Source: Chryseobacterium viscerum
GTDB lineage: Bacteria; Bacteroidota; Bacteroidia; Flavobacteriales; Weeksellaceae
DNA length: 64,000 bases
Assembly: GCF_002899945.2 (NCBI RefSeq)
Contig: NZ_PPEG02000003.1
Span: forward strand, 1 to 64,000
Direction: 5' to 3'
Positions 52,399 through 62,083 of this stretch are shown one piece after another. The position numbers were made by a program, and so were the translations under genes. Each line of letters begins with the position of its first letter. Within the stretch, counting starts at the first letter, position 1. The notes below the pieces were generated by a model. It ran no database searches, was not told the DNA's origin, and saw nothing but the letters and a program-made list of their open reading frames with translations.

Positions 52399-53868
52399 AT
52401 GGTAAATTTCAGAAAATATATTTCAAGTGCGGCGGTGTTGGCTTCTGGTCTTTTCCTGGCTCAATCTACCGTTTCTACCGTTCTTTATTCTCAGAATTAT
52501 GACAATCAGAAAAGCAGCTTAAACCTGCCTTCGCCCGTTAGTTCGGTCGTGGAGAGAACTGTTTTGTCAGCAAAAGAACTGGTAGACATTAATGTAAACA
52601 CAATGATGGCGGATCCTGTGCTGAAAAATGCAACCTGGGGATTCGTAGTGTACGATCCGAAAACGAAGAAAGTAATCTCTTCGTACAATGAAAATACTCC
52701 TTTAGTACCTGCTTCTACGACAAAGCTACTGACAACGGAAACAGCATTAAACATGCTGGGTGAAAACTACCGTTGGATGACGCAGCTGGAGTACTCAGGA
52801 ACTATAGATGAAAACGGAGTTTTAAATGGAAATCTTTATGTCATAGGAAGCGGTGATCCTTCTTTGGGAACAAACAAAGCAGGGGCAGGATCTTATAGAG
52901 ACATTATTTCAGATTTCGTAGGTGGAGTTTCAAGAGAGGGAATCAAAAAGGTAAATGGTGATATTATCATTCAGACAGCGCTTTTCAAAGGCAATATTTC
53001 AGTGCTTCCGGAAAATGTTGTATGGTTAGAAAACAATAATTACTACCTGCCTGTAGGGACAACTCAAGGGATCAATCCAGCCAACGAAAAACTGATCGTG
53101 AAAAAAGGAGGATTTTCTCCAGAAAAGAAATTTTTCTATGTTTCCCCTTACAATCATCAGATGGTATATGCTGAAAAGTATGAGGGCAGTGGGACTTTAA
53201 CCACCAAACTTCCTGATGCTCCGGCTTACCTTGCCAATTCTTTCAGAACAACACTGGTGAAAAGCGGAATTCCTGTTACCGGAAAAGTAAGTCCTAAAAT
53301 GACAGATGCAGCACCGGATGGCAGAAAAATGCTTTCAGCATACAAATCCCCAACTTTAGGTGATATTATTTATTATACCAATCAGCACAGTGATAATTCA
53401 TTGGCAGAAGCTTTGCTAAGAACGGTGGGTTATCAGAAAATGGGGGATCAGACTTCAGAATCAGGAAGAATTGTAGTGACAGGTCACTTAAGAGATGCCG
53501 GTTTTGATATGAATGGTCTTAACTATATTGATGGAAGCGGACTTTCAAGAAGTAATAACGTAACTCCCATTTCTCAGGTGAAATTTCTGACTTCTCTGAT
53601 GGAGCAGAAATACTACAGATCTTACCTTACTTCTCTGCCTATCGGAGGACAATCCGGAACTTTAAAAAGAATGTTCATAGGAGGAGGTAACGGACAGGTT
53701 TTTGCTAAAACAGGAACTTTGAATAAAGTAAAAACATTAGCTGGCTACCTGAAAACAAATTCCGGAAAAACATTGGTTTTCTCTTTAATGGTAAATAACT
53801 ACTCCGGATCAGTAGATATGGTGAAAAAAAGAATGGAGAAAATTCTTGAACCAGCACTGGATCTTTAA
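52399..53868 (+). CDS. dacB: D-Ala-D-Ala carboxypeptidase/endopeptidase (PBP4, S13)
   Basis: Periplasmic peptidoglycan hydrolase of 489 residues that trims or cleaves peptide cross-links. A signal peptide (LASGLFLAQS) precedes the S13 transpeptidase fold with all three active-site motifs: STTK at 106-109 (Ser106 nucleophile), SDN at 331-333 and KTGT at 437-440. The insertion between the first two motifs (about 150-300), typical of class C PBPs, is present (GSGDPSLGT, LPVGTTQGINP). It follows priA after 161 bases with its own -7 box. Function assignment is firm at family level. Confidence 0.93.
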   Translation: MVNFRKYISSAAVLASGLFLAQSTVSTVLYSQNYDNQKSSLNLPSPVSSVVERTVLSAKELVDINVNTMMADPVLKNATWGFVVYDPKTKKVISSYNENTPLVPASTTKLLTTETALNMLGENYRWMTQLEYSGTIDENGVLNGNLYVIGSGDPSLGTNKAGAGSYRDIISDFVGGVSREGIKKVNGDIIIQTALFKGNISVLPENVVWLENNNYYLPVGTTQGINPANEKLIVKKGGFSPEKKFFYVSPYNHQMVYAEKYEGSGTLTTKLPDAPAYLANSFRTTLVKSGIPVTGKVSPKMTDAAPDGRKMLSAYKSPTLGDIIYYTNQHSDNSLAEALLRTVGYQKMGDQTSESGRIVVTGHLRDAGFDMNGLNYIDGSGLSRSNNVTPISQVKFLTSLMEQKYYRSYLTSLPIGGQSGTLKRMFIGGGNGQVFAKTGTLNKVKTLAGYLKTNSGKTLVFSLMVNNYSGSVDMVKKRMEKILEPALDL

Positions 53869-53893
53869 AAATTTTTTATTTTATATATTATAA

Positions 53894-53921
53894 CAGCCTT
53901 TTAATCATTGATTAAAAGGTT
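53894..53921 (+). terminator. Terminator of the PBP4 gene
   Basis: CAGCCTTTTAATC, ATT loop, GATTAAAAGG followed by eight T. The next promoter's -33 TTG (53908-53910) lies in the loop. Confidence 0.75.
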
Positions 53922-53934
53922 TTTTTTATATTTG
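53908..53934 (+). promoter_or_regulatory. Promoter of the M1 aminopeptidase gene
   Basis: TTG at 53908-53910 and a perfect -7 box TATATTTG at 53927-53934 with a 16-base spacer; overlaps the preceding terminator. ATG follows 17 bases later. Confidence 0.55.
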
Positions 53935-53951
53935 ATTAAATTTTTCTAAAC

Positions 53952-55883
53952 ATGACAAAATTGTACCTTTTGGTGCTGGGATTTTTATTATCTCAACAGT
54001 TCTATGGCCAAAAACATGAGCAAAACACCGATATGAAGGGGTTAATTGAGAAAGAGAAAAAATCCTTTACTCAAAAAATGAATATTGGGAATACCAACCC
54101 AAATACCCTAAATTATGACCTACAATACCAGAGAATGGATGTCAGCCTGGATCCTGCGGTGTATAATATCTCCGGATCGGTGACTTCTCATTTTAAACCG
54201 ACACAGAGTATGGGAAGTATTTATTTTGATCTTTCCAATTCTTTAACCGTTTCTCAGGTGAAATATCACGGAGTCAATATCACTAGTTTTCAGCAACTTC
54301 CTTCAAAAGAACTGAAGATTGATTTTCCGGCTTCTATTCCCGCCAATACATTAGACTCTCTTACGATCTATTATGCAGGAGCACCGTCTACAAGTAATGA
54401 TGCTTTCAAAACAGCGCTGCAGAGCGGAACTCCGGTTCTTTCTACTTTGAACGAGCCTTATGGGGCGCAGGATTGGTTTCCAACCAAGCAAAGTTTAAAT
54501 GATAAGATCGAAAGATTTGATTTTAAAATTACAACGCCATCCAATTACAGCGTTGCAGCCAACGGAAAACTGATGTCCGAAACTTCTCCTACAGCATCTA
54601 CGAAGCTTACCTTCTGGAGAACGATGTATCCCACACCAGCCTATCTGATCGCACTTTCAATTACTAATTTTGTTAAGCTTACTGATACCATTGGAAACCC
54701 TCCGTTTCCTTTTGTGAATTATATTTATCCGTCTACTAATTCAAATGCTACGAGTATAGCAAATATTAACTGGACGAAACAGATCATGAATACTTTTGAA
54801 ACCTATTTTGGAACTTATCCTTTCCGCAATGAAAAATACGGTCATATGGAATTTATGTATGGAGGGGGTATGGAACATCAGACAATGTCTTCTATGGGAG
54901 GCTGGAGTAAAATACTTATCGCTCATGAGCTTGCTCATCAATGGTTTGGCGATAAAGTAACCTGTGGTGCATGGAATGATATCTGGCTGAATGAAGGTTT
55001 TGCTACTTTTGGAGAGCATGTTGCCAATGAAAAATTGCTGATGAACAACACGGAATTTATGAATTTCCTGCAAAGTCAGGCCAATTATATTATGGGAAGC
55101 TCTACAGGAAGTGTTTATGTACCGGATACGGGACTTTCCAGTATCAATAGAATATTCGACAGCAGACTGACGTATGCTAAAGGGGGCTATATTTTGAGAA
55201 TGTTGAAATGGGCTTTAGGTGATGCTGCTTTTTATCAGGCACTTAAAGATTATCATGCAAGACCAAATCTGGCTTACAGCTATGCACGTACCAGTGATTT
55301 TAATGCTTCTTTGCTTCAGTCAACAGGAACAGATTTTACAGAATTTTTCAATGATTGGGTATATGGAGAAGGATATCCTACGTATACTATAAAATGGATG
55401 CAAGGTGGGAACCAGGCTTTATTCAAGGTTTCTCAGACACAAAGCAGCCCTACTGTAAGCTTTTTTGAAATGCCTTTACCTATTAAAGTGACAGGAACTG
55501 CAGGACAAACTGCTTATTTTGTACTTAACAACACTTCAAACAATCAAAGCTTCCTGCAGTCCGTAACTTTCCCTATTGCAAGTGTTCAGTTTAATTATGA
55601 ATACCAGATTCTTGAGAAAAACTCTACCGTTACTCAAGACAATACTTTAAGTGTTTCTTCTGTTGAAAAGGAAAACTTTGGCTTATATCCGAATCCTGCC
55701 AAGAATGAAATTAATCTGAAAGGAATCAACAGACCTTCAGATTTCGTGATCCATGCTATTGATGGAAAACTGGTAGGAAAAGGGACCTATCAGCCAGGTA
55801 AGGCAATCGGAATTTCAGAATTAGTTCCGGGAGCGTACATTATTACTGTGGATGAGAAAAATATCAAATTTATCAAACATTAA
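53952..55883 (+). CDS. M1-family metallopeptidase, T9SS substrate
   Basis: Secreted aminopeptidase-type enzyme of 643 residues. A signal peptide (GFLLSQQFYGQ) is followed by the M1 N-terminal beta domain (YDLQYQRMDVSLDPAVYNISG). The catalytic domain has the exopeptidase motif as GGMEHQ and the zinc site HELAHQWFGDK with H325, E326, H329 and the third ligand E348 in NEGFATF. In GGMEHQ the family's usual GxMEN Asn is replaced by His, as in other bacterial M1 subgroups. The C-terminal 75 residues are a T9SS sorting domain (FGLYPNPAKNEINL). It is transcribed alone and convergent with the cupin gene. Confidence 0.92.
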   Translation: MTKLYLLVLGFLLSQQFYGQKHEQNTDMKGLIEKEKKSFTQKMNIGNTNPNTLNYDLQYQRMDVSLDPAVYNISGSVTSHFKPTQSMGSIYFDLSNSLTVSQVKYHGVNITSFQQLPSKELKIDFPASIPANTLDSLTIYYAGAPSTSNDAFKTALQSGTPVLSTLNEPYGAQDWFPTKQSLNDKIERFDFKITTPSNYSVAANGKLMSETSPTASTKLTFWRTMYPTPAYLIALSITNFVKLTDTIGNPPFPFVNYIYPSTNSNATSIANINWTKQIMNTFETYFGTYPFRNEKYGHMEFMYGGGMEHQTMSSMGGWSKILIAHELAHQWFGDKVTCGAWNDIWLNEGFATFGEHVANEKLLMNNTEFMNFLQSQANYIMGSSTGSVYVPDTGLSSINRIFDSRLTYAKGGYILRMLKWALGDAAFYQALKDYHARPNLAYSYARTSDFNASLLQSTGTDFTEFFNDWVYGEGYPTYTIKWMQGGNQALFKVSQTQSSPTVSFFEMPLPIKVTGTAGQTAYFVLNNTSNNQSFLQSVTFPIASVQFNYEYQILEKNSTVTQDNTLSVSSVEKENFGLYPNPAKNEINLKGINRPSDFVIHAIDGKLVGKGTYQPGKAIGISELVPGAYIITVDEKNIKFIKH

Positions 55884-55930
55884 AATACCAGTAAAGAGTA
55901 AATAATTGCTCTACTGAATACATTCATCAT

Positions 55931-55964
55931 AAAAAGAAGCTTTCAAATTTGAAAGCTTCTTTGT
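55931..55964. terminator. Terminator between convergent genes
   Basis: AAAAAGAAGCTTTCAAA, T, TTGAAAGCTTCTTTG: long AT-rich stem with tracts on both sides. The last seven codons of the minus-strand cupin gene are inside it. Confidence 0.75.
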
Positions 55965-56821
55965 TTTCTCGCAGCTCGGGCTCCTCTAGCCCGAGCTACT
56001 TTTACCTTATACTTAAACCATCTTTCTTTAAATACTTTGCGCATAAAATTATCAAAGTGTCTGGTGATGACTAAGTTTTTAAAGCCGCGCCATTTTTCTA
56101 TCGGACTTGATGGAAGCGCTCTCAGGGAAACAGAATATCCTTCAGTATCATATTGTATATAATGCCACCATCCAGACGGAATATAAAGTGTTTCGCCGGG
56201 ATGAAGGATGGCTTCATAGCCGTTTAAATAGAGTAAGGCCGGGTATTTTCTGTAATCAGGTTTTTTTATCTGAGTGAGACTGTGGAAATTAAAAGGGAGC
56301 TTGTACATGAAATCTGATTGTTCCCAAGGAAACAGCCAGATCCTTTTAATACCTTGAAATTGAGTAATAAAAACATGAGACATGTCAATATCAATATGAT
56401 TTCTGGTAACAGAACCTTCCCCTCCAAAAAACATAAACGGAAGCCATTTTAGTATTTTGCCATCTGTAATGTCATTGTATATAATATCGTTTTTAAGTTC
56501 AGGCTTTATTTTCAGTAGGTTAAATAAGAAAAGTCTGTGCTCGGTGGGAGTAGATTGTATCAGATCAAGATATTCTGAAAATGTAGATTGGGCTATGGGA
56601 TCACTTGCCACTCTGTCTAAGGAGTCCAATTCACTGCCGTATATATTTACGATATGATCTCCTGCAATTTCCTTGAAATAATTATAATTCCACTTTTTGA
56701 AAGCAGGGCTCTCCGGATGTACAAAGTCTTCAAGAATAATGGGAATTCTAGGCTTCATATGGCTGCTAATAAAGGTTGCAGAATCAATTGTCTTTATTTT
56801 TTGTACCGGCTTTAACTTCAT
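55943..56821 (-). CDS. Cupin_8/JmjC-type hydroxylase-like protein
   Basis: Cytoplasmic protein of 292 residues with the JmjC-like cupin fold of 2-oxoglutarate/iron hydroxylases. Iron ligands are visible: HID in TRNHIDIDMSH (about residues 140-148) and the distal His in IPSGWWHYIQY. Other family marks are RIPIILEDFVHPES near the N terminus, IWLFPWEQ and LHPGETLYIPSGWW. Relatives hydroxylate proteins or RNA; the target is unknown. The C terminus (ARARGARAARKQ, then RSFQI) is translated from two non-coding-looking hairpins, so the original stop may have been lost and the tail extended. Confidence 0.84.
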   Translation of the reverse strand: MKLKPVQKIKTIDSATFISSHMKPRIPIILEDFVHPESPAFKKWNYNYFKEIAGDHIVNIYGSELDSLDRVASDPIAQSTFSEYLDLIQSTPTEHRLFLFNLLKIKPELKNDIIYNDITDGKILKWLPFMFFGGEGSVTRNHIDIDMSHVFITQFQGIKRIWLFPWEQSDFMYKLPFNFHSLTQIKKPDYRKYPALLYLNGYEAILHPGETLYIPSGWWHYIQYDTEGYSVSLRALPSSPIEKWRGFKNLVITRHFDNFMRKVFKERWFKYKVKVARARGARAARKQRSFQI

Positions 56822-56979
56822 ACTCTCGAATTTTAAGCAAATATAAATATTATCCTACTAATTTTGTAGACTAATAGTGTTAAAAGTGAAAGTGATATCA
56901 AATTTTTAGAATTAAGCTTATAAAAGGTTTTATTTTACTGCCTTTTTAGTAAATTAGCACATCTAAAAAATTACTAAAA

Positions 56980-58176
56980 ATGATCTCTGAAAAATACCTT
57001 CAACATTTACAGAATGAACTTCAGAATATTGAGAATGACGGACTTTACAAAAGAGAAAGAATCATCACTTCTCAGCAAAGTGCAGAAATAGAAGCGAACG
57101 GAAAAAAGCTTTTGAACTTCTGTGCAAATAATTATCTGGGATTATCCAACAATCCGGAAGTTATGAAAGCTTCCCAGGAAATGATCCAGTCTCATGGATA
57201 TGGAATGTCATCGGTACGTTTTATCTGTGGAACACAGGATATTCACAAGGATTTGGAGAAAAAAATTGCTGATTTCTTAGGTCTTGAAGATACAATCCTT
57301 TACGCAGCTGCATTTGATGCCAATGGGGGTGTTTTTGAACCGTTATTTACAGAAGAAGATGCTATTATTTCAGATGAATTGAACCACGCATCGATCATTG
57401 ATGGTGTTCGTCTTTGTAAAGCAGCGAGATATAGATATAAGAATAATAATATGGCGGATCTTGAAGCTCAATTGATTGCAGCTTCTGAAAAGAGTCACCG
57501 TTTCAAAATTATCGTTACAGATGGAGTTTTCTCTATGGATGGTATCGTTGCTGACTTAAAAGGAGTTTGTGACCTTGCTGATAAATATGATGCTTTGGTA
57601 ATGGTAGATGACTCTCACGCAACAGGTTTCATCGGGAAAACTGGTCGTGGAACTCACGAAGCTAATGAAGTAATGGGGAGAGTAGATATTATTACGTCTA
57701 CATTAGGAAAAGCTTTAGGGGGTGCTTTAGGAGGATTTACTTCCGGTAAAAAAGAGATCATTGATATGTTGAGACAGCGTTCAAGACCTTATTTATTCTC
57801 CAACTCTTTAGCACCTGGAATTGTAGGAGCTGCTTTAAAAGTATTGGATATGATTTCTGACAATACTTCGCTTCGTGACCAGGTAATGGAAAATGCAGAT
57901 TACTTCAGAACAGAAATGAAAGCAAAAGACTTTGATATTCCGGACGGAGATGCTGCGATTGTTCCGGTAATGCTTTACGATGCTCCACTTTCTCAGAAAA
58001 TGGCTGAAAAGCTTATGGATGAGGGAATCTACGTAATCGGATTCTTCTATCCTGTAGTACCGAAAGGAAAAGCAAGAATCAGAGTACAGTTATCTGCTGC
58101 TCATACCAAAGAACATTTGGATAAAGCGATTGCTGCTTTTGAAAAAGTTGGTAAAGAATTAGGAGTGATCTCTTAA
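56980..58176 (+). CDS. kbl: Glycine C-acetyltransferase (2-amino-3-ketobutyrate CoA ligase)
   Basis: PLP-dependent enzyme of 398 residues of the alpha-oxoamine synthase family, cleaving 2-amino-3-ketobutyrate with CoA to glycine and acetyl-CoA in threonine breakdown. Family marks: [60 protein letters not shown] and the PLP lysine in [14 protein letters not shown] near residue 245. The very close match of [14 protein letters not shown] to Kbl separates it from serine palmitoyltransferase and BioF. The usual partner tdh is not adjacent. Own terminator. Confidence 0.94.
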   Translation: MISEKYLQHLQNELQNIENDGLYKRERIITSQQSAEIEANGKKLLNFCANNYLGLSNNPEVMKASQEMIQSHGYGMSSVRFICGTQDIHKDLEKKIADFLGLEDTILYAAAFDANGGVFEPLFTEEDAIISDELNHASIIDGVRLCKAARYRYKNNNMADLEAQLIAASEKSHRFKIIVTDGVFSMDGIVADLKGVCDLADKYDALVMVDDSHATGFIGKTGRGTHEANEVMGRVDIITSTLGKALGGALGGFTSGKKEIIDMLRQRSRPYLFSNSLAPGIVGAALKVLDMISDNTSLRDQVMENADYFRTEMKAKDFDIPDGDAAIVPVMLYDAPLSQKMAEKLMDEGIYVIGFFYPVVPKGKARIRVQLSAAHTKEHLDKAIAAFEKVGKELGVIS

Positions 58177-58208
58177 TCGTTGAATTGGTTACAACAATGA
58201 AAATATAA

Positions 58209-58251
58209 TGTTCGGCTCGGGCAGCTTTGCTGCCCCGAGCCGAACTATTTT
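58209..58251 (+). terminator. kbl terminator
   Basis: TTCGGCTCGGGCAGC, TTT loop, GCTGCCCCGAGCCGAA, then ACTATTTTTT; unusually GC-rich for this genome. Confidence 0.83.
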
Positions 58252-58323
58252 TTATATAAACCCTATTTTGATTGGATTTTCCTGATCAAAAGAAATTTAT
58301 TTTTAACAATTATATAATAAGCT

Positions 58324-58331
58324 TATCTTTG
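58324..58331 (+). promoter_or_regulatory. -7 box of the HemJ-like gene
   Basis: TATCTTTG, perfect match, same sequence as the rpsA box, 17 bases before the ATG. Confidence 0.55.
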
Positions 58332-58348
58332 CTGTTAATTTTTTCTGA

Positions 58349-58900
58349 ATGCTTTATACAATAATCAAAGCGCTGCACATTATTTTTATGGTAAGCTACT
58401 TTGCGGGAATTTTTTATCTCGTAAGGATTTTCGTGTACTATAAGGATACCGATGAATTTCCGGAAGAAAAAAAGAAAATTCTGAGAGAGCAGTATACCTT
58501 TATGGCCAGAAGGCTATGGAATATTATTACCGTTCCGGCGGGAGTAATTATGACAATATGCGGATTGGTCATGATCTTTTTAAATCCGGGGCTTATGAAA
58601 ATGGGATGGTTTCATTTGAAACTGACATTCCTTATAGGACTTGCGATTTACCATTATTGGTGCTGGAAAAAAGTCCTTCATTTAAAAGCATTGAATGGAA
58701 ATACACTACCCACTGCCAATATCAAACTGAGACAGGCGAATGAAATTGCTACATTCATTTTGTTTCTGGTTGTATTTACAGTCATTTTAAAATCAATGGC
58801 AATTGAATATTGGTGGCAATTAATTACAGGATTTTTCGTTCTTGTATTTCTGATCATGATGACCGTGAAACTGGTTAATAAAAATAAAAAAAACAAATAA
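58349..58900 (+). CDS. HemJ-like membrane protein (CopD family)
   Basis: Integral membrane protein of 183 residues with four to five helices, matching HemJ, the protoporphyrinogen IX oxidase found in bacteria lacking HemG and HemY, which is annotated as CopD-family in many genomes. Conserved features are the N-terminal ALHIIFMVSYFAGIFYLVRIFVY with the essential His near residue 10, RLWNIITVPAGVIM, and WFHLKLTFLIGLAIYHYW with the conserved Lys. Start is clear. It precedes gldF by 45 bases and may be read through with it, though the functions differ. Confidence 0.85.
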   Translation: MLYTIIKALHIIFMVSYFAGIFYLVRIFVYYKDTDEFPEEKKKILREQYTFMARRLWNIITVPAGVIMTICGLVMIFLNPGLMKMGWFHLKLTFLIGLAIYHYWCWKKVLHLKALNGNTLPTANIKLRQANEIATFILFLVVFTVILKSMAIEYWWQLITGFFVLVFLIMMTVKLVNKNKKNK

Positions 58901-58945
58901 TTGTAGCCGAGGGCGCATGTCCTTTTTACATCTTACAAAAAAACT

Positions 58946-59674
58946 ATGATTGCAATTTTAAAGAAAGAACTTTGGAGTTACTTTGGAAACTGGAGCGCAT
59001 GGGTGATCATTGCCGCTTTCAGTTTGATAGCGACTCTCTTCCTGTTCTTTTTCGACAACGATTCTAATATTTTTGAGATCGGAATGGCCTCTTTGCAGAG
59101 CTATTTCGTATTGGTTCCATGGCTGTTGATGTTTATCATTCCAGCCCTTTCTATGAAAACTTTTGCAGAAGAACAGCAAACCGGAACATTAAACTGGCTT
59201 TTTTCACAGCCATTGAGAGTTTCAGAATTGGTCATCGGAAAATTTCTTTCCGTATGGATTGTTGGGATTCTATGCCTTATTCCATCATTAATTTACCTTT
59301 ATACGGTATATGTGTTGGGAGTTCCTGCAGGAAATATTGACCTTGGAATGACTTTCGGAAGCTATCTTGGACTGATTATTTTAATCGCAGGATTTGCCGC
59401 TGTAGGTATTTTGGCTTCCTCATTATCACAGAACCAGATTATGGCTTATCTGTTGGGCGTTTTCATGTGCTTTATTATGTATTTTGGAATCGAACAGCTT
59501 GCGAGCTACAAGCTATTGGGAGGAGCCGATTTTATTCTTCAGAATATAGGTTTCTACCAGCACTTCTTAGGCTTTACAAGAGGGCTTATTGATTTTAAAG
59601 ATGTGGCTTATTTTATCCTTGTCATCGGAGCATCATTAGTATTGTCTAATCATTTTATTAACAAAAAGAAGTAA
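58946..59674 (+). CDS. gldF: Gliding motility ABC transporter permease GldF
   Basis: Membrane permease of 242 residues with six helices, matching GldF of flavobacteria: AILKKELWSYFGNWSAWVIIAAF, SMKTFAEEQQTGTLNWLFSQPLRVSELVIGKFLSVW. With GldG and the ATPase GldA it forms an ABC transporter required for gliding and for surface protein or chitin-related phenotypes in Flavobacterium johnsoniae; gldA is not in this window. It is followed by gldG with a four-base gap, so the two are an operon. Many Chryseobacterium relatives do not visibly glide, so its role here may be different. Confidence 0.93.
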   Translation: MIAILKKELWSYFGNWSAWVIIAAFSLIATLFLFFFDNDSNIFEIGMASLQSYFVLVPWLLMFIIPALSMKTFAEEQQTGTLNWLFSQPLRVSELVIGKFLSVWIVGILCLIPSLIYLYTVYVLGVPAGNIDLGMTFGSYLGLIILIAGFAAVGILASSLSQNQIMAYLLGVFMCFIMYFGIEQLASYKLLGGADFILQNIGFYQHFLGFTRGLIDFKDVAYFILVIGASLVLSNHFINKKK

Positions 59675-59678
59675 AAAC

Positions 59679-61349
59679 ATGAAGAAGATCAATGCTAAAT
59701 CTCCACTGGGAATTTTCTTATTTGCGATTGTTCCTTTGGTTATTATCCTGACGTATTCAGGAATCAGATTAGACTTAACAAAAGAGAAAAGATATACACT
59801 TTCCGATAACACGATCAAAGTACTGGAGTCTGTAAAGAAACCTCTGACTGTTGAAGTGTATCTGGAAGGAGACTTTCCGGCAAGCTTCAAACAGCTTCAG
59901 AGCGAAACAAAATTCATGCTGGAAGAATTCAGAAAAATTAATCCGAAGATTGATTTTAAATTCATCGACCCTATTAAAACAAAAATGTCTCAGGATAGCC
60001 TGATGGCAATGGGGATGCAGCCCTCTATTCTTCCGGATGTAAAAGATGGAAAGATCTCACAGATCACCCTTTTCCCATACGCAGTCCTCAAATATGGAAA
60101 TGACGGGGCTTCTATTCCGTTAGTCGTACAGCAGGCAGGAATTGATGCAGATCAACAGCTTACAAGATCTATTGAAGGGTTGGAGTACAATCTTGTTTCC
60201 AACATCAAAAATATTGCAGCCGCTAAGAAAAAGAAAGTCGGAATTCTGGTTAATCATGATGAATTGAACCCAGATGAATTTCAGGGATTCGTACATCTGG
60301 CTATGGAAAACTATGATGCAGGACCCATTATTCCTAGAAACCAAACCGAACTTTCTATAGAAGATATTCCATTATTGAAGCAAATGAGTGCTTTGGTGAT
60401 TGCAAAACCAAGAAAAGCTTTTACAGATAACGAAAAAGTGATCCTTGATCAGTATATCATGAACGGTGGGAAAACACTTTGGATGATTGATGCCGTAAAT
60501 GCTGAAATGGATACCCTAACAAGATCCAAAAAAGTAATGCCTTTCCCGGTAGATATCAATATGACAGACTTCTTTTTCAATTATGGGATAAGAATCAATC
60601 CTGCTTTGGTAAAGGACGTTAAAAAGTTTGCTTTATTAAGACTTGTAACAGGTGAAGTAGGAGGGAACCCTCAGTACACAAGCTTGCCTTGGCCTTATTT
60701 TCCATTGGGAATTGCAGAAAATAACAATCCGATCACCAAAAATATCAATCCTGTAAAATTTGAATTCCCGACTTCTATCGATACTTTAGGAGGAAGAAAG
60801 AATATCAAAACAAAAGTTCTTTTCGAATCCAGTGAAAGAACATTGCTAAAACAGGTTCCAAACTATGTAGATCTAAAAGAAATTGCAAGCGTAGACAGCC
60901 TTGGGCAAATGGAAAAACCGAGTACACCAAAAATATTTGCTGTAGCTTTGGAAGGGAAGTTTAATTCTGCGTATGCATCAAGAATTGAAAGGAAATCTTA
61001 CCCTGGATTCAAAACATCAAGTCCTGAAAATAAAATGATCATTATTGCAGACGGAGATGTAGGAAGAAATAAAGTAATCAAAGGAAAACCGCTTCCGCTG
61101 GGAGTAGATCTGCTGACGAACGAACAGTTTGGCAACGAACAGTTCCTTAGAAATGCTTTAGACTATTTGCTGGATGACAGCAATCTGATGGAGCTGAGAA
61201 ACAGAAACATCGAAGAAAGACTTCTGGACAGACAAAGAATTACTGAAGAGAAAGCCAACTGGCAGTGGCTGAACTTACTGCTTCCACTGGTGATTATCGG
61301 TCTTATCGGAGGACTGTTCTTCTGGTTGAGAAAAAAGAAATTTGGATAA
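59679..61349 (+). CDS. gldG: Gliding motility ABC transporter component GldG
   Basis: Membrane-anchored protein of 556 residues, the large periplasmic partner of GldF. One helix near the N terminus (PLGIFLFAIVPLVIILTYSG) and one near the C terminus (LLPLVIIGLIGGLFFW) frame a periplasmic domain starting RLDLTKEKRYTLSDNTIKVLESV and including LVNHDELNPDEFQGFVHLAM, TLWMIDAVNAEMDTL and LDYLLDDSNLMELRNRNI, the typical GldG pattern with its unknown-substrate ABC_transp_aux fold. Stop is followed by a terminator. Confidence 0.93.
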   Translation: MKKINAKSPLGIFLFAIVPLVIILTYSGIRLDLTKEKRYTLSDNTIKVLESVKKPLTVEVYLEGDFPASFKQLQSETKFMLEEFRKINPKIDFKFIDPIKTKMSQDSLMAMGMQPSILPDVKDGKISQITLFPYAVLKYGNDGASIPLVVQQAGIDADQQLTRSIEGLEYNLVSNIKNIAAAKKKKVGILVNHDELNPDEFQGFVHLAMENYDAGPIIPRNQTELSIEDIPLLKQMSALVIAKPRKAFTDNEKVILDQYIMNGGKTLWMIDAVNAEMDTLTRSKKVMPFPVDINMTDFFFNYGIRINPALVKDVKKFALLRLVTGEVGGNPQYTSLPWPYFPLGIAENNNPITKNINPVKFEFPTSIDTLGGRKNIKTKVLFESSERTLLKQVPNYVDLKEIASVDSLGQMEKPSTPKIFAVALEGKFNSAYASRIERKSYPGFKTSSPENKMIIIADGDVGRNKVIKGKPLPLGVDLLTNEQFGNEQFLRNALDYLLDDSNLMELRNRNIEERLLDRQRITEEKANWQWLNLLLPLVIIGLIGGLFFWLRKKKFG

Positions 61350-61356
61350 CATAAAT

Positions 61357-61390
61357 AAAATCCCGGAAGAGAGCTCTTTCGGGATTTTTG
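61357..61390. terminator. Terminator after gldG
   Basis: AAAATCCCGGAAGA, short loop, CTCTTTCGGGATTTTTG; A and T tracts on both sides, between convergent genes. Confidence 0.8.
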
Positions 61391-61417
61391 TTACTATTGA
61401 ACCTTGTCTTATCGGAA

Positions 61418-62083
61418 TTAATTCAGCTTAATAATCCCTGAAGAAGGAGCTCCACCACCCGCGGGAGGAGGACCACCGGCAGAAGCCTGATCTGATAACA
61501 TACGGTACTGTGATGTTCCTTTTTCAGTTTTGATCGTTCCGGAAACAGTATACAGATAAAGATCCCCGGAAACGGAATAACTGTTTGCAGAATTGTTTAC
61601 ATAAAAATTAATTTGTACTGTTGACATTTTTTTTGCCATTTCTAGGAAAGTATTCATCAATGTGGTGATCTGAGCTTCATTAAGCCCTTTTGATTTCATC
61701 AGACTTTTTGTTTTTTCATAAGATGCTGAAGCACCTCCGCCACCAAAAAACCATGTCCATACAGACAGATTGGCGCTCGCGGATGTTTTTTCAAACTCCT
61801 TGATTTCTTCTTTGGCAGTAATATTCAGCATTCCCATAGCAAGGTCGTTAAGCTTTTTTACATCATCGCTTGACATCGCATTGATCTGAAGTTTTGCTTT
61901 GATTCGGCCTTCTGTATGAGCGGGCACGGTGTAAGAAAGTCCTGTGAGTTGTCCCTGTCCTGCAACCTCAATAGAATAGGATTCTGTAGATTCTCCAGTC
62001 AGGCTTAATAGTTCTTCGGAAATAACCCTTTCAAAAGGATCATTAATCCCCACTTCGGTTCTTGTGATTTCAATGGTTTCCAT
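61418..62083 (-). CDS. Uncharacterised cytoplasmic protein with Gly/Pro-rich tail
   Basis: Protein of 221 residues that I do not recognise. There is no signal peptide. An N-terminal beta-rich part (SYSIEVAGQGQLTGLSYTVPAHTEGRIKAKLQI) is followed by a helix, then SVWTWFFGGGGASASYEKTKSL near residues 107-128, a second helical part (LMNTFLEMAKKMSTVQINFYVNN) and a beta segment (SVSGDLYLYTVSGTIKTEKG). The tail is ASAGGPPPAGGGAPSSG. The aromatic plus glycine stretch WFFGGGG could insert in a membrane or form a flexible turn. It is isolated, after gldFG, with its own region upstream. No function is proposed. Confidence 0.65.
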   Translation of the reverse strand: METIEITRTEVGINDPFERVISEELLSLTGESTESYSIEVAGQGQLTGLSYTVPAHTEGRIKAKLQINAMSSDDVKKLNDLAMGMLNITAKEEIKEFEKTSASANLSVWTWFFGGGGASASYEKTKSLMKSKGLNEAQITTLMNTFLEMAKKMSTVQINFYVNNSANSYSVSGDLYLYTVSGTIKTEKGTSQYRMLSDQASAGGPPPAGGGAPSSGIIKLN

